Part shown: positions 7,197 to 15,545 of the stretch, in pieces
How positions within the stretch are numbered: position 1 is the first letter of the stretch
How the letters are laid out: the number at the start of each line of letters is the position of its first letter
IMG/VR virus record: IMGVR_UViG_3300034407_001737
Coordinates: 1-31,296 of that record
Strand: one strand, 5' to 3'
Source of the DNA: a virus
DNA length: 31,296 nt
The notes under the pieces: generated by a model
The model's database searches: none
Told to the model about the DNA's origin: nothing
What the model saw: only the letters and a program-made list of their open reading frames with translations
Program-made: the position numbers and the translations under genes

Positions 7197-9422
7197 TTAT
7201 CTATAAACTGGTTCTAATAATCCTGTTACTGGGTCTTCGTAATATACTTCTATTAAACTTACACCGTCCTCTACATAAATAGGTTGAGGTGTTGGTGTTT
7301 GACTACCGTTATCTTCTTGTGCGCTGTTATTACCTTGCTGAGTTCCGTCAACCGCAACACTACCTAAGTTTTCAAACTTAAATAAACTAACTTTAGTTAA
7401 ATTATTATTTAAAGGGTTGTAATCTATTACACTTTCTATTAAGTATCTACCTCTTATTTCTGAAGGGTAATCTATGTAAACTGTATTTCTAAAATCTAAA
7501 TTCTCAATATCTACATTATCTAAATCAAAGTAAGCTATTAACCTACCTCCTTCTTCAATGTTTTTAAACATCTTAGAGTAATAAGTGTAAAAAAGACCAT
7601 CGGTTTCACCAGTAAAACTTAAATTAATTCCGCTAGTAACATTGTCATAACTCTCAAAAATACCATAAGGTATAGATGTTATTATATTACCATCCAAGTT
7701 TCTTACTTGCTTAGTCACACCGTTTAAAGAAGTTTGAGTACCTACATTAAATTGATATATCTTAGGTCTATAATCTTCTATTTCTTCAATTGGTTTAGAT
7801 GTTACATAATCACTCCATAACCTAATACTAATAGGTGAAGTTTCAGCGTCAAAAGTACCGTTATCTAAAGCGTTATCAGAATCATTAACTATAGTATATC
7901 CAGCACAAAAAGTACTAAGCTCTATGGTGTCTGTTCCTTCTGCAAATCTATTAGGTAGAACGTGGTTATATTTACCATAAGTTCTTTTATTAGCATCTTG
8001 CCAACCCTTTAACCAATCATCATTATTTAATTCTCTATACTTAAAAGTTACATTTCTTTTATAGGATGAAACATAATCTATCTCGTACTTATTACTTAAA
8101 TCTAATTTATCAGTCCAATTGTAGTTATTATCTAAGAAAAAAGAGTCTCTAGGCTCAAAATAAACCGTTTTAGTCTTAATATCAGTCCAATAATAAACAT
8201 TAAACAACCTCGTAAAGTCATTCACAACGTCCATTAGTTTAAAATCTCTAGGTATTAACTCATTTAAATTAAACGTATCACCCTCTTCTATTTCTGATTT
8301 CCTGTAAATATTAACATTAGAAACATCATCTATATCTATAGAAGTAGTGTCAGAGCCTACATATATACTTATTTCATCTCCAGCACTTAAAGATTGAGAC
8401 TCTATAAGTATAGTACTAGATACTCCAGCAACGTTGTTTGGTATAGTCACATTCTTTTGACTTAAAATAGTACCAGTTCCAGTAGTAGTTGTTGAACTAC
8501 CATTTAAAACTACCTCTATATTATAATCTACAGCTATTGTACCACCTCTATTACCTACTATATTAGATATTATAGTGTAAGAGCCATTTTGAGGCACAGT
8601 ATATATACCTGTAACAGGGTTGTAGTTGTTGTTAGTGTCTTCATTAGGTGAGTTAACATCATCATTAAATATAGCTCTGTAGTTTTGAAATATAGGAACT
8701 GATATAGCACCGCTTGTTATTTCTGCCCTTGATTTAGATGCTTGTATATCAGCATCAGATACAATAAACTTTAAATCAAAATCACAAACTAATTTCTTAA
8801 TTTCAGCATCGGTAGTAAGGAAATCACTACTAATATTCCAACCTAATTGATTTAAACCCCTCTCTATAATACTTCTAAGGTAGTAAACAGGCTTATAAGA
8901 ATAGTCTCCACTTCTTGAAATGTAAGGATAAGCATGGTCATAAGTGTCAGAGTCAGCAGCATTAGCCGTATCTATACCAGATTGATTATAGGTTTGAGTA
9001 TTAAAATTAAAACTAATATCCTTTAAATTAAGCTCTGAGGCACTTTTTACCCAATCAACATTATTACCAAAAAAAACTAACTCAAATGAATCTAATTTAA
9101 ACCCATTATAAACTCTAGAAGTTTGTACAAATCCTTTTTCTATCTCAGCACCATCAACTATAATAACACAAGGCTTCCTATTTAAAGCGTCTTTATAATC
9201 TTTCCTACTGTTTATATCATCAATACTATTTAATAGGTTAGAATTGTTCTTAGTGTTAGGTACTTTAAAAGTTTTGGTATATGTACCTGTTCTAGCTTTT
9301 AAGTTATCTAAGTTTACAATACCCTTAGTTATTACTAAAGGAAAATCACTAAAATCTTTTAAATCTAAGTCTCCTAATACTGAATTATCTGTATCTAATA
9401 TTCTAATTATTACTTGTCTCAA
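7197..9422 (-). CDS. tail baseplate or tip protein
   Basis: A 741-aa protein just upstream of the tape measure gene. The N-terminal 130 residues (starting RQVIIRILDTDNSVLGDLDL, with a GTYTKTFKVPNTK motif) resemble the conserved front of Bacteroidota siphophage tail-tip proteins. A middle beta-sandwich region (about 270-360) carries a GIYTVPQNGSYTI motif typical of C1q- or TNF-like trimeric domains that bind receptors or glycans. The region around DFTRLFNVYYWTDI resembles baseplate hub proteins. The C terminus is Gly/Asn/Gln-rich. It overlaps the upstream gene by 4 nt. Virion location is likely; hub versus receptor-binding role is inferred. Confidence 0.65.
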   Translation of the reverse strand: MRQVIIRILDTDNSVLGDLDLKDFSDFPLVITKGIVNLDNLKARTGTYTKTFKVPNTKNNSNLLNSIDDINSRKDYKDALNRKPCVIIVDGAEIEKGFVQTSRVYNGFKLDSFELVFFGNNVDWVKSASELNLKDISFNFNTQTYNQSGIDTANAADSDTYDHAYPYISRSGDYSYKPVYYLRSIIERGLNQLGWNISSDFLTTDAEIKKLVCDFDLKFIVSDADIQASKSRAEITSGAISVPIFQNYRAIFNDDVNSPNEDTNNNYNPVTGIYTVPQNGSYTIISNIVGNRGGTIAVDYNIEVVLNGSSTTTTGTGTILSQKNVTIPNNVAGVSSTILIESQSLSAGDEISIYVGSDTTSIDIDDVSNVNIYRKSEIEEGDTFNLNELIPRDFKLMDVVNDFTRLFNVYYWTDIKTKTVYFEPRDSFFLDNNYNWTDKLDLSNKYEIDYVSSYKRNVTFKYRELNNDDWLKGWQDANKRTYGKYNHVLPNRFAEGTDTIELSTFCAGYTIVNDSDNALDNGTFDAETSPISIRLWSDYVTSKPIEEIEDYRPKIYQFNVGTQTSLNGVTKQVRNLDGNIITSIPYGIFESYDNVTSGINLSFTGETDGLFYTYYSKMFKNIEEGGRLIAYFDLDNVDIENLDFRNTVYIDYPSEIRGRYLIESVIDYNPLNNNLTKVSLFKFENLGSVAVDGTQQGNNSAQEDNGSQTPTPQPIYVEDGVSLIEVYYEDPVTGLLEPVYR

Positions 9423-10648
9423 CCTCTTAAACCTTTATCTCTGTTAGCAAATCTATAAGTTAATGAAAACTGAATAGGCATATTATCCCTATCTGCTTTA
9501 ACTACAGCAGTATCTATAATCTGTATAGGAAAATAACTACCATCAATCTCTACATAAGCCATATTATTATTTAATATAGATGTTGCGAATTGGTAAGAAT
9601 CTCTACCTATTGACTTACTATAAACAGTAAACTCATTAGATATTATATTTTGTATTGTTGCTGTACCTCTATTTTCACTAGAATAAGTGTTAGGTAACGC
9701 TTTTTCATAGGAAGTAGTTGACATTGAAACACTTTCTGATGAATTACCTTTAAAAGTCATGCTATCCTGTTTACCATACTTATTAAACCAATGCAGTCTA
9801 ACATCATCTGGGCAACTAGTAACTATATTATATCTTCTTAATTCACTAATATTATTAACTGAATTAACTAATTGAACAGTATAATATGAAACATTAGTTA
9901 AACTAACACCCTCATTAATTAAGTTTTGAGTACCAACACCTACATAGTAATATATTTGGTCTTCAATATCTATTAAATTAGTCCAAGATGTAACCCAAGT
10001 TGTTAACGGTATTAAATCTGTATTTAATAAAGCTCCTGAAGAATCATAAGTTAATACCTCAATTTCAAAATCTTTAGTAGATACTGGAGTATAATAACAA
10101 AAACCTAAAAACTCATTCTGATCTAATTCTATTTCCTTAACTAAAGTTGATTCACTTAAAAACTTTGAATCTGTTATAGAATCATTAAATAAGAAGTCTG
10201 TTAATACATAACTATTATAGTCTAAATGTGTTTCAGTCCAATTAGAGACAACTATTTGAGTAGTTATAGCATCGTAACTAACATTGTTAGCGTTTGATGG
10301 GTCGTAATTAGTAACCAAAACACTAGCAGGTTGAGTTACTTCATAAATCTTAATTCTGAAATTATTCACAGCATTGGCATCAGTTATAATACCATTACCA
10401 CCTAATGTAGATAAAGTAGATTCAACATGTTTAACAGCTTCAGAGCTTATATCTATAGTAAACTCATTAGCAGTGTTTATATCTGGTTGAACACTTCTAG
10501 CTGACACCCTAACATCATCTGCTAAAATCTCAACTACACAACTAACTATATCAACATCATCACTTGAGAACTTATAAACTAAAGGTCTATAAGCTAAATG
10601 AAGCTCTGATAACTCTGGTTGATTTGCTAAACTTATTGTTATTGCCAT
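9419..10648 (-). CDS. tail structural protein, distal tail-like
   Basis: A 409-aa beta-rich protein between the neck/tail-completion genes and the tail-tip gene. Notable segments are DVRLHWFNKYGKQDSMTF (about 285-303), found in Bacteroidota phage tail proteins, and a C-terminal region ending in a basic FANRDKGLRG. Its start overlaps the upstream stop by 1 nt and its end overlaps the next gene by 4 nt, so these genes are translationally coupled. It probably joins the tail tube to the tip. No enzyme motif is visible. Confidence 0.6.
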   Translation of the reverse strand: MAITISLANQPELSELHLAYRPLVYKFSSDDVDIVSCVVEILADDVRVSARSVQPDINTANEFTIDISSEAVKHVESTLSTLGGNGIITDANAVNNFRIKIYEVTQPASVLVTNYDPSNANNVSYDAITTQIVVSNWTETHLDYNSYVLTDFLFNDSITDSKFLSESTLVKEIELDQNEFLGFCYYTPVSTKDFEIEVLTYDSSGALLNTDLIPLTTWVTSWTNLIDIEDQIYYYVGVGTQNLINEGVSLTNVSYYTVQLVNSVNNISELRRYNIVTSCPDDVRLHWFNKYGKQDSMTFKGNSSESVSMSTTSYEKALPNTYSSENRGTATIQNIISNEFTVYSKSIGRDSYQFATSILNNNMAYVEIDGSYFPIQIIDTAVVKADRDNMPIQFSLTYRFANRDKGLRG

Positions 10649-11139
10649 TATTGCTTACTATTAAAATCTTTTATTATCTCTGTTACTGATGTGTCAAAAC
10701 CTTTAAAAACCTCATCTTCTAACTCATTTAGAACATCATCTAACTCGTTATCAATGACAAAATCAATAAAACCTTTACGCCTACCGTTATTACTAAACTT
10801 GAAACTACCCGTAGTTGGACTTCCTTCTTTGTGAATCGTTTGTTGAATCGCAAACGCCAAGCTTTTAACTTCTTTATTACCATTTACAATAGCCTTTCTT
10901 TCAATCCACTCAACTAATACACTAATAGGTACTTTCTTACCTCCTGACTTTCTGCCGTCATTTACATAAGTACCGTAGTCATCCATTAGTATATCTAATA
11001 CAACAGAATTAGGAGTAGAAATAACTCTTTGTTCAAATGAATTAACTAAGTTACCACTAGCCTCATGACCTTGACCTATAAGCTCTCTTTGAAGCTCTTT
11101 AATTATTAACTTATTTATTTTGTTGTAATCTACAGCCAT
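10648..11139 (-). CDS. HK97 gp10-like neck/tail completion protein
   Basis: A 163-aa protein with an N-terminal helix (KINKLIIKELQRELIGQGH), a central DYGTYVNDGRKSGGKKVP segment, and a C-terminal helix. The pattern of helix, short strands and a conserved YVNDGR turn resembles HK97 gp10-like head-tail connector or tail completion proteins. It overlaps its neighbours by 1 nt on both sides, which suggests matched expression. Function is by pattern and position. Confidence 0.6.
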   Translation of the reverse strand: MAVDYNKINKLIIKELQRELIGQGHEASGNLVNSFEQRVISTPNSVVLDILMDDYGTYVNDGRKSGGKKVPISVLVEWIERKAIVNGNKEVKSLAFAIQQTIHKEGSPTTGSFKFSNNGRRKGFIDFVIDNELDDVLNELEDEVFKGFDTSVTEIIKDFNSKQ

Positions 11140-11621
11140 TAGTAGTTAAAAGTTCCCTCTATGCAATCAGAATCAAGATCAACAGTCATTGTGTAAGTAG
11201 ACTGGACTAAATCATCATTATGAACATCATGAGCTAAGAAACCGCTTAAACTTGTGTTATCAACGATACTAAAACCGTTATCACCTTCAATATTCCTATT
11301 AATTAACTCAGCTATGTATTGGTCTAAGATGTTATCTATTTCACCTTGCTTAGTTTGTAAGTCTTTTACTTCTCTCTCTTTTTTTGGATAAGCTCCATAA
11401 CAAAAGATGTTAAACGTAAAACGTTTTCCCCTTGGTAAAAAACCATTATTACTATCGCCTCTGACATAATTAGGTGTTGAATTAACTAAAATCATAGGAT
11501 AATCTTTATCCTTGAGCCTACCATTTACGCTAGAAACCCTATTATATACAAAATAGTTAACGGAGGTAAATGCCTCCGCTACTACTTCAAATTCATTTAT
11601 AATATTATCGTACTTAGCCAT
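11139..11621 (-). CDS. tail terminator-like protein
   Basis: A 160-aa alpha/beta protein. The N-terminal helix followed by YPMILVNSTPNYVRG and the mid-strand FTFNIFCYGAYPKKEREVKDL, then a helix and a final strand region, match the pattern of tail-terminator (gpU-like) proteins, which usually sit beside gp10-like genes as here. A perfect 23-bp palindrome (11640-11662) lies 18 nt before its start. No catalytic residues. Confidence 0.5.
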   Translation of the reverse strand: MAKYDNIINEFEVVAEAFTSVNYFVYNRVSSVNGRLKDKDYPMILVNSTPNYVRGDSNNGFLPRGKRFTFNIFCYGAYPKKEREVKDLQTKQGEIDNILDQYIAELINRNIEGDNGFSIVDNTSLSGFLAHDVHNDDLVQSTYTMTVDLDSDCIEGTFNY

Positions 11622-11639
11622 AATACTAATATACTAATT

Positions 11640-11662
11640 TTATTTAGAATGATTCTAAATAA
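11640..11662. repeat. 11-1-11 palindrome after a stop codon (copy 1)
   Basis: A perfect inverted repeat with 11-bp arms around one central base; the core is TTAGAATgATTCTAA. It begins 2 nt after the stop codon of the 46-aa gene and lies just before the tail-terminator-like gene. As RNA it would give a 9-bp hairpin with a 5-nt loop. Its 7-1-7 core is the layout used by Fur-family repressors, so a DNA operator is the alternative. Related copies lie at 20259-20273 and 29403-29419. Confidence 0.7.
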
Positions 11663-11664
11663 GG

Positions 11665-11805
11665 TTAATGGTTATCTATGTCTATTGTAAACACTAACCA
11701 ATCAAAATACACTGAATACTTAAACCAACGCCCATTTTTATTTAATTGCGCCTTAAATGTTGGTATTAGCTTGATTAGCGCCCGTAATTTAATATCTGCT
11801 TTCAT
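11665..11805 (-). CDS. hypothetical 46-aa protein
   Basis: A short gene starting at a TAATG junction (1-nt overlap with the upstream stop). The product has a basic N-terminal helix, an NGRWFKYSVYFDWL motif and an acidic end. The overlap and the clean in-frame reading make it a likely real gene. Role unknown. It is followed after 2 nt by the palindrome at 11640-11662. Confidence 0.55.
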   Translation of the reverse strand: MKADIKLRALIKLIPTFKAQLNKNGRWFKYSVYFDWLVFTIDIDNH

Positions 11806-12443
11806 TATACTCTAGTTCCTGTTGCTATTGCGTTAAAAGTAGTTAGCCCTGTTAAGTTATCTTGTACTCTGAATATAATCCTATCGTTAGTACCTTTTCT
11901 AAGTCTTAAACCCCAAGGAAGCCCGTATATCTCAGTCATATCCATATTAGGTAGATAACTCTTTTCAGTACCACCACCAGATACATCGGCTAAATAAGCA
12001 TCAACACCCGTACCTATACCAGCGGTATCAGAAGCAATACGAATAAACTCTTTATTAGTTTTTATACCTTCGTGAAGCTCATAAAAAGGGTCTGCTTGAG
12101 TGTCCCAATAAAAAGCAACACCATTAGTTAAAGCACTTAAAGCGCCAAACTTATTAAGAGCAGGCGCACCATTATCTCCAATCTCAACAGTAATATACTT
12201 TATGTAAACATCACATTTATCTTCAGCCGCTATATAGAAATCAACAAAGTTAGTACTTCCGTTAACAGCCATATCATTACTACCAGTTAAACCTCCATTA
12301 TCTGTAAAGTATTGTCTAAAAGGAAAAGCTATTATAGATTCGTTTTCTGGAGGGTGTTGGTGTTCGGCAACGGAGATATAACCCTCTCCGTATACCTTTA
12401 ACTCCTTACCTTCTCCACTTGTTATATTAGCCTTAATACTCAT
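11805..12443 (-). CDS. virion structural protein
   Basis: A 212-aa Gly/Asn/Thr-rich beta protein with FPFRQYFTDNGGLTGSNDM near residue 43, VEIGDNGAPALNKFGALSAL in the middle, and a strand-rich C terminus. Such sequences are known as structural proteins in several siphophages, although the exact position in the particle is unclear. It is in tandem with the 200-aa gene at 12446, and both start with a short basic strand followed by a beta sandwich, so the two may be distant paralogues. Fibre, decoration or neck roles are possible. Confidence 0.6.
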   Translation of the reverse strand: MSIKANITSGEGKELKVYGEGYISVAEHQHPPENESIIAFPFRQYFTDNGGLTGSNDMAVNGSTNFVDFYIAAEDKCDVYIKYITVEIGDNGAPALNKFGALSALTNGVAFYWDTQADPFYELHEGIKTNKEFIRIASDTAGIGTGVDAYLADVSGGGTEKSYLPNMDMTEIYGLPWGLRLRKGTNDRIIFRVQDNLTGLTTFNAIATGTRV

Positions 12444-12445
12444 TA

Positions 12446-13048
12446 TTAATCAATATCTTTTAAAGTATCTACGAAGAAAGTAATAGCTATTTGAACGTCC
12501 ATAGAAGTATTACCTGTTGGAGGTGTTATATCAAATCCAATAGTACTACCTTTAGTCATAACTATATCACCTACATTTAAAACTGTTCTTTTACCACTTT
12601 GTACAATTGATTCAATAACTTTAGCACCGTCTGTAAATGTTTTACCCTCTCCACCTTTATAGCTAACAGATTCACTACTAAGAGTAAAACTAGAGCCGAA
12701 GTTCCTATTAACTCCACTCATTTCACAATCTACCGCATCAGTTATAATCGTTCCTAGTGTTGGGTTTCTTAATACTGTTACTAAAGTATCTCCGTTTGAG
12801 TTAGAGTTACCTAAAATATAAAACATATTAGTAATAACTACATCAAAATCTTCATTGTTTTTAAAGTAAAAAATACCAGATTTACTAGCCGTTGTTAGAC
12901 TAAGAGTGCCCGTATTACTATTATACCCGTTACCAATTTCTACTTCTTGCTCACTTCTTCCGAATGTGATAGAATCTACGTGTAGCCTTTTATGTTTATC
13001 TACTTTTGCTACTTCTCCTGAGTTTCCACTCTTTATTTTAACTTCCAT
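12446..13048 (-). CDS. putative virion structural protein
   Basis: A 200-aa beta-rich protein with an N terminus MEVKIKSGNSGEVAKV, a central DVVITNMFYILGNSNSNG strand pair and a C-terminal MDVQIAITFFVDTL strand. No enzymatic motif is visible. Its size, strand pattern and tandem position suggest that it shares a fold with the product of the gene at 11805-12443. Spacing of 2 nt on both sides places it in the structural operon. A tail or neck accessory protein is likely. Confidence 0.5.
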   Translation of the reverse strand: MEVKIKSGNSGEVAKVDKHKRLHVDSITFGRSEQEVEIGNGYNSNTGTLSLTTASKSGIFYFKNNEDFDVVITNMFYILGNSNSNGDTLVTVLRNPTLGTIITDAVDCEMSGVNRNFGSSFTLSSESVSYKGGEGKTFTDGAKVIESIVQSGKRTVLNVGDIVMTKGSTIGFDITPPTGNTSMDVQIAITFFVDTLKDID

Positions 13049-13049
13049 T

Positions 13050-13463
13050 TTATGATAAAATTAATTTTAATAAACTTTTAATATCTTCTAATTGTTCTAC
13101 AATAGCCACTAATGCGTACTTACTTCCGTCTGTGTTTAATTCTATTTCTGTTGATTTCTCAGATGTGTTTAGTATTGCATCAATAACAGTTTCACCTCCT
13201 GAAGTTGGTGGTGCTGTACCGTCTAAATAACCTACTAATTCTTCGTAAAGTAAATCTGAACTACCTAGTAAAGGTGTTACTACATCTGAATAATCAAATG
13301 TTACAGCTCTTTGTCCTAGTCCTACTGATGTGTTTGAGTCATCGTAAATAGTGAAAGAATCACCTGACTTTTTAAGCTTTATATTACGGTTAGATATATA
13401 GTACTTAATAGTACCTGAGTCAAACTCAATACCGTCAACCTTATTGTAAATACTTATAGCCAT
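13050..13463 (-). CDS. hypothetical protein, first of structural operon
   Basis: A 137-aa protein with a beta-rich N-terminal half (about 1-75), a Gly/Thr linker (APPTSGGETV) and a C-terminal helix ending LVAIVEQLEDIKSLLKLIL, which could form a coiled coil. It is the first gene of the block read toward the tape measure and follows a terminator (13506-13531), so transcription probably restarts in the 40-nt gap before it. Location suggests a virion protein; the function is not recognised. Confidence 0.5.
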   Translation of the reverse strand: MAISIYNKVDGIEFDSGTIKYYISNRNIKLKKSGDSFTIYDDSNTSVGLGQRAVTFDYSDVVTPLLGSSDLLYEELVGYLDGTAPPTSGGETVIDAILNTSEKSTEIELNTDGSKYALVAIVEQLEDIKSLLKLILS

Positions 13464-13505
13464 ATAATTTTATTATATAGCTTATGGGGATGGGTGTAAT
13501 ATAAC

Positions 13506-13531
13506 AAAAAAAAACCACATTATTAGTGTGG
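13506..13531 (-). terminator. terminator upstream of structural operon
   Basis: On the minus strand CCACAC (13526-13531) and its complement (13515-13520) form a 6-bp stem, including one wobble pair, with a short AT loop, followed by nine T (13506-13514). It ends the small-gene transcript from the right. Confidence 0.82.
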
Positions 13532-13573
13532 CTTCTTTGAAAGTTGAAAATAAAACGGTAAAAGCGTATTCTC

Positions 13574-13657
13574 CTAAAACAGACTTATGTTGTCGTCAAT
13601 CCAACGTACTACAATTCTTATTATAACTATAATTGCTACTAATGTAAATAAAGTCAT
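13574..13657 (-). CDS. tiny membrane peptide (27 aa)
   Basis: A 27-codon frame whose ATG overlaps the upstream stop (TAATG). The product is one hydrophobic helix (TLFTLVAIIVIIRIVV) followed by a charged tail (RWIDDN). Overlap with the upstream gene and the neat membrane segment favour a real gene. It may be a small membrane or lysis factor, but this is a guess. Confidence 0.4.
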   Translation of the reverse strand: MTLFTLVAIIVIIRIVVRWIDDNISLF

Positions 13658-14157
13658 TAATTTATTAGCTTAATAATTTCGTGTAGCTGTCTAAAGTCGT
13701 TTAGTACTTGCTTATGGTCTGAGTTGTCATAAAACCTTTTCTCAATACCTTCTAACATTGTATCTACTTGATCTATTTGACCTTCTAAACCTTTCTTAAA
13801 GTTAGCTTGTTCTTTAGACTTCTTCTGCTTATTAACTTCTTCTAAGTCATCTAACATAGTATTGTAAGCTTCTTTAGCCTTATCTAATACGTCAGGAAAC
13901 TCTTGAACAGCTTGTTCTTTTAACTTAGCTTGCTCTTTTGCTTGCTTAATTTGTGCTTCTCTTTGTATAATTAAAGACTTCTTAAAGTCTATTTCCTTTT
14001 GATACTCATAAGCTTCATTAATAGCTTTAAAAGCCTCTAATGTGTCTTTACCTCCATAAGACTCATCAATCTTATCTAAGTACTTTTGTAAGAACTCTAC
14101 TCTAACTTGGTAGTCGTTCAATTCTTTCTCTAATGCGGATAACGTTGCTTGTAACAT
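13657..14157 (-). CDS. hypothetical coiled-coil protein
   Basis: A 166-aa protein that is almost wholly helical and rich in Lys, Glu and Gln. Heptad-like spacing runs through residues 1-30, 55-95 and 100-150. There are no Cys, no membrane segment and no catalytic motif. It follows the 50-aa gene closely and is coupled to the tiny membrane peptide after it. A scaffolding or tail-assembly role would fit the shape, but no family was recognised. Confidence 0.6.
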   Translation of the reverse strand: MLQATLSALEKELNDYQVRVEFLQKYLDKIDESYGGKDTLEAFKAINEAYEYQKEIDFKKSLIIQREAQIKQAKEQAKLKEQAVQEFPDVLDKAKEAYNTMLDDLEEVNKQKKSKEQANFKKGLEGQIDQVDTMLEGIEKRFYDNSDHKQVLNDFRQLHEIIKLIN

Positions 14158-14159
14158 AT

Positions 14160-14312
14160 TTAGTTTGATTTAATTAATTCGTATTGCTCTGAATTTGGTA
14201 TATGACCTATTTCTATTTGTAAGTTCATTATATGCTCTGCTATGATTAAAACTTCTTCTTCTGTTTCGTATTCTTTTTCAATTCTAAAATAGTAGTCTAT
14301 ATCTTCATCCAT
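14160..14312 (-). CDS. hypothetical acidic 50-aa protein
   Basis: A short reading frame that ends 2 nt before the next ATG. The product is acidic (starts MDEDIDYYFRIEKEYETEEE) and helical, ending in ELIKSN. Tight spacing with the coiled-coil gene supports it. Unknown function. Confidence 0.5.
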   Translation of the reverse strand: MDEDIDYYFRIEKEYETEEEVLIIAEHIMNLQIEIGHIPNSEQYELIKSN

Positions 14313-14373
14313 TGCTAAGTACCTTTAAAACTAAAATACTAAAAATAATCAGTATTGTAACTCTATTTATCAT
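14305..14373 (-). CDS. possible tiny membrane peptide (22 aa)
   Basis: A 22-codon frame starting inside the end of the upstream gene and ending just past the next ATG. The product is a single hydrophobic helix (VTILIIFSILVLKVL). It would bridge two otherwise unlinked genes by coupled overlaps, but it is short enough to arise by chance in AT-rich DNA. Confidence 0.3.
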   Translation of the reverse strand: MINRVTILIIFSILVLKVLSNG

Positions 14374-14572
14374 TCTTTAAACCTCTTTCACCTATTTTTT
14401 TCATAATGTAACTAAGTCTCATGTGGCTACTATTTGGGTATTTAACCATAGATTTTTTATTTAAATAACTCAAATATTCATTACTTACATTAAATTCAAG
14501 ACATACACCACTATTAGTGGCAAACGCATCAATAGATACAGACATTGTTACATTGTAAACTTCTTTTCTCAT
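14363..14572 (-). CDS. hypothetical 69-aa protein
   Basis: A small protein with a beta-type N-terminal half (VYNVTMSVSIDAF, then GVCLEFNVSNEYL) and a basic C-terminal helix (RLSYIMKKIGERGLKNDK). The mix suggests a compact alpha/beta nucleic-acid or partner-binding protein, but no family is recognised. It follows the glycosyltransferase gene by 6 nt and is probably cotranscribed with it. Confidence 0.5.
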   Translation of the reverse strand: MRKEVYNVTMSVSIDAFATNSGVCLEFNVSNEYLSYLNKKSMVKYPNSSHMRLSYIMKKIGERGLKNDK

Positions 14573-14578
14573 AATTGT

Positions 14579-15289
14579 TTATTTTCTGTGTTCGCAAATA
14601 AGGTCGCTATCTATCATTACATTATACCCTACCTTCTCAATATCTGTAAATATAAAGCTATCACTAAAAGCATTCTTATTCACTTTTAAATCAGTTCTAA
14701 ATTTAACATGTTGTAAGGCTTCTTTATGGAATAACGTACAACCAATTCCAGTTGCAGTTAATCTAGCATCACCATCCTTTAAAAAATCTTTAAAACTAAC
14801 ACAACCTTTACCCATCTCATTATATCCTAGGCTTCTTTGCATTAACTTCTCACTTCTAACTCTGTTTAAGTCACTTGTAGCTGTTAAACACAAAGTAGGC
14901 TCACCTTTCATTATCTCATAAGTAGCTGTTACTGCTGCGCACTGATATGTTTCAGCGTACCCAACAAGCCTCTCTATTATAGATTCGCCTATAAAAATGT
15001 CGCTCTCTACCATCATAAGGTACTCATAGTCACCTCTTAAAAAGTATTCTCTAATAATGTTCTGGTGTCTTGCTAACTCTTCTCTAAAGTCACCGTTAAT
15101 AGGTTCATGTATAGCTTTAATACCGTTTTCATGCCATCTCTTGACTTGATTAGGGTCTTCTGAGTTGTCAACTACAAAAATATCATACAGCGGATAACTA
15201 AAAGTTGTTATTTGTTTAATAAAATCTTCCTCACAGTATTTCTTTTTATCTGATGTTGGGAATGCTACTAAAATCTTTGGGAATCTCAT
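14579..15289 (-). CDS. GT-A fold glycosyltransferase
   Basis: A 236-aa protein with the GT-A pattern: an N-terminal Rossmann-like strand (KILVAFPTSDKK), an IFVVDNSEDPNQ second strand, and a metal-binding ESD (residues 95-97, in LMMVESDIFI) serving as the DxD motif. The C terminus ICEHRK resembles the metal-ligand His of family-2-type enzymes. No membrane segment is present, so it acts in the cytoplasm. In a phage it may glycosylate virion proteins, modified DNA bases or host surface sugars; no base-hypermodification genes are seen here, so virion or host glycan is more likely. This role is inferred. Confidence 0.75.
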   Translation of the reverse strand: MRFPKILVAFPTSDKKKYCEEDFIKQITTFSYPLYDIFVVDNSEDPNQVKRWHENGIKAIHEPINGDFREELARHQNIIREYFLRGDYEYLMMVESDIFIGESIIERLVGYAETYQCAAVTATYEIMKGEPTLCLTATSDLNRVRSEKLMQRSLGYNEMGKGCVSFKDFLKDGDARLTATGIGCTLFHKEALQHVKFRTDLKVNKNAFSDSFIFTDIEKVGYNVMIDSDLICEHRK

Positions 15290-15329
15290 ATTATTTGTTT
15301 AATTGTTTTTGCTAATATAATAACTAATA

Positions 15330-15545
15330 CTACAAGTAATCTAACATATCATCTATTAAATCTTCTGTATTGTCGAAATCAACTACTTCACCGTATGACT
15401 CTTCTTGACTGTAACTAATAATGCTAATCTGTACAAAACCATTAGTTATCGCTACTATTTGATAGTGCTTATAAATACCGTAGACCTCCCAATTAACAAA
15501 AGCACAAGCTTCTAAAATTATTTCTAAATAATCGTCCCTTGTCAT
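15330..15545 (-). CDS. hypothetical acidic 71-aa protein
   Basis: A small protein, basic-neutral at the front and very acidic at the end (VVDFDNTEDLIDDMLDYL). Its ATG overlaps the TGA of the -1 frame of the gene upstream (ATGA). This overlap is strong support for the frameshifted product of that gene and suggests coupled translation. Charge mimicry of DNA by the acidic tail is possible but speculative. Confidence 0.55.
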   Translation of the reverse strand: MTRDDYLEIILEACAFVNWEVYGIYKHYQIVAITNGFVQISIISYSQEESYGEVVDFDNTEDLIDDMLDYL

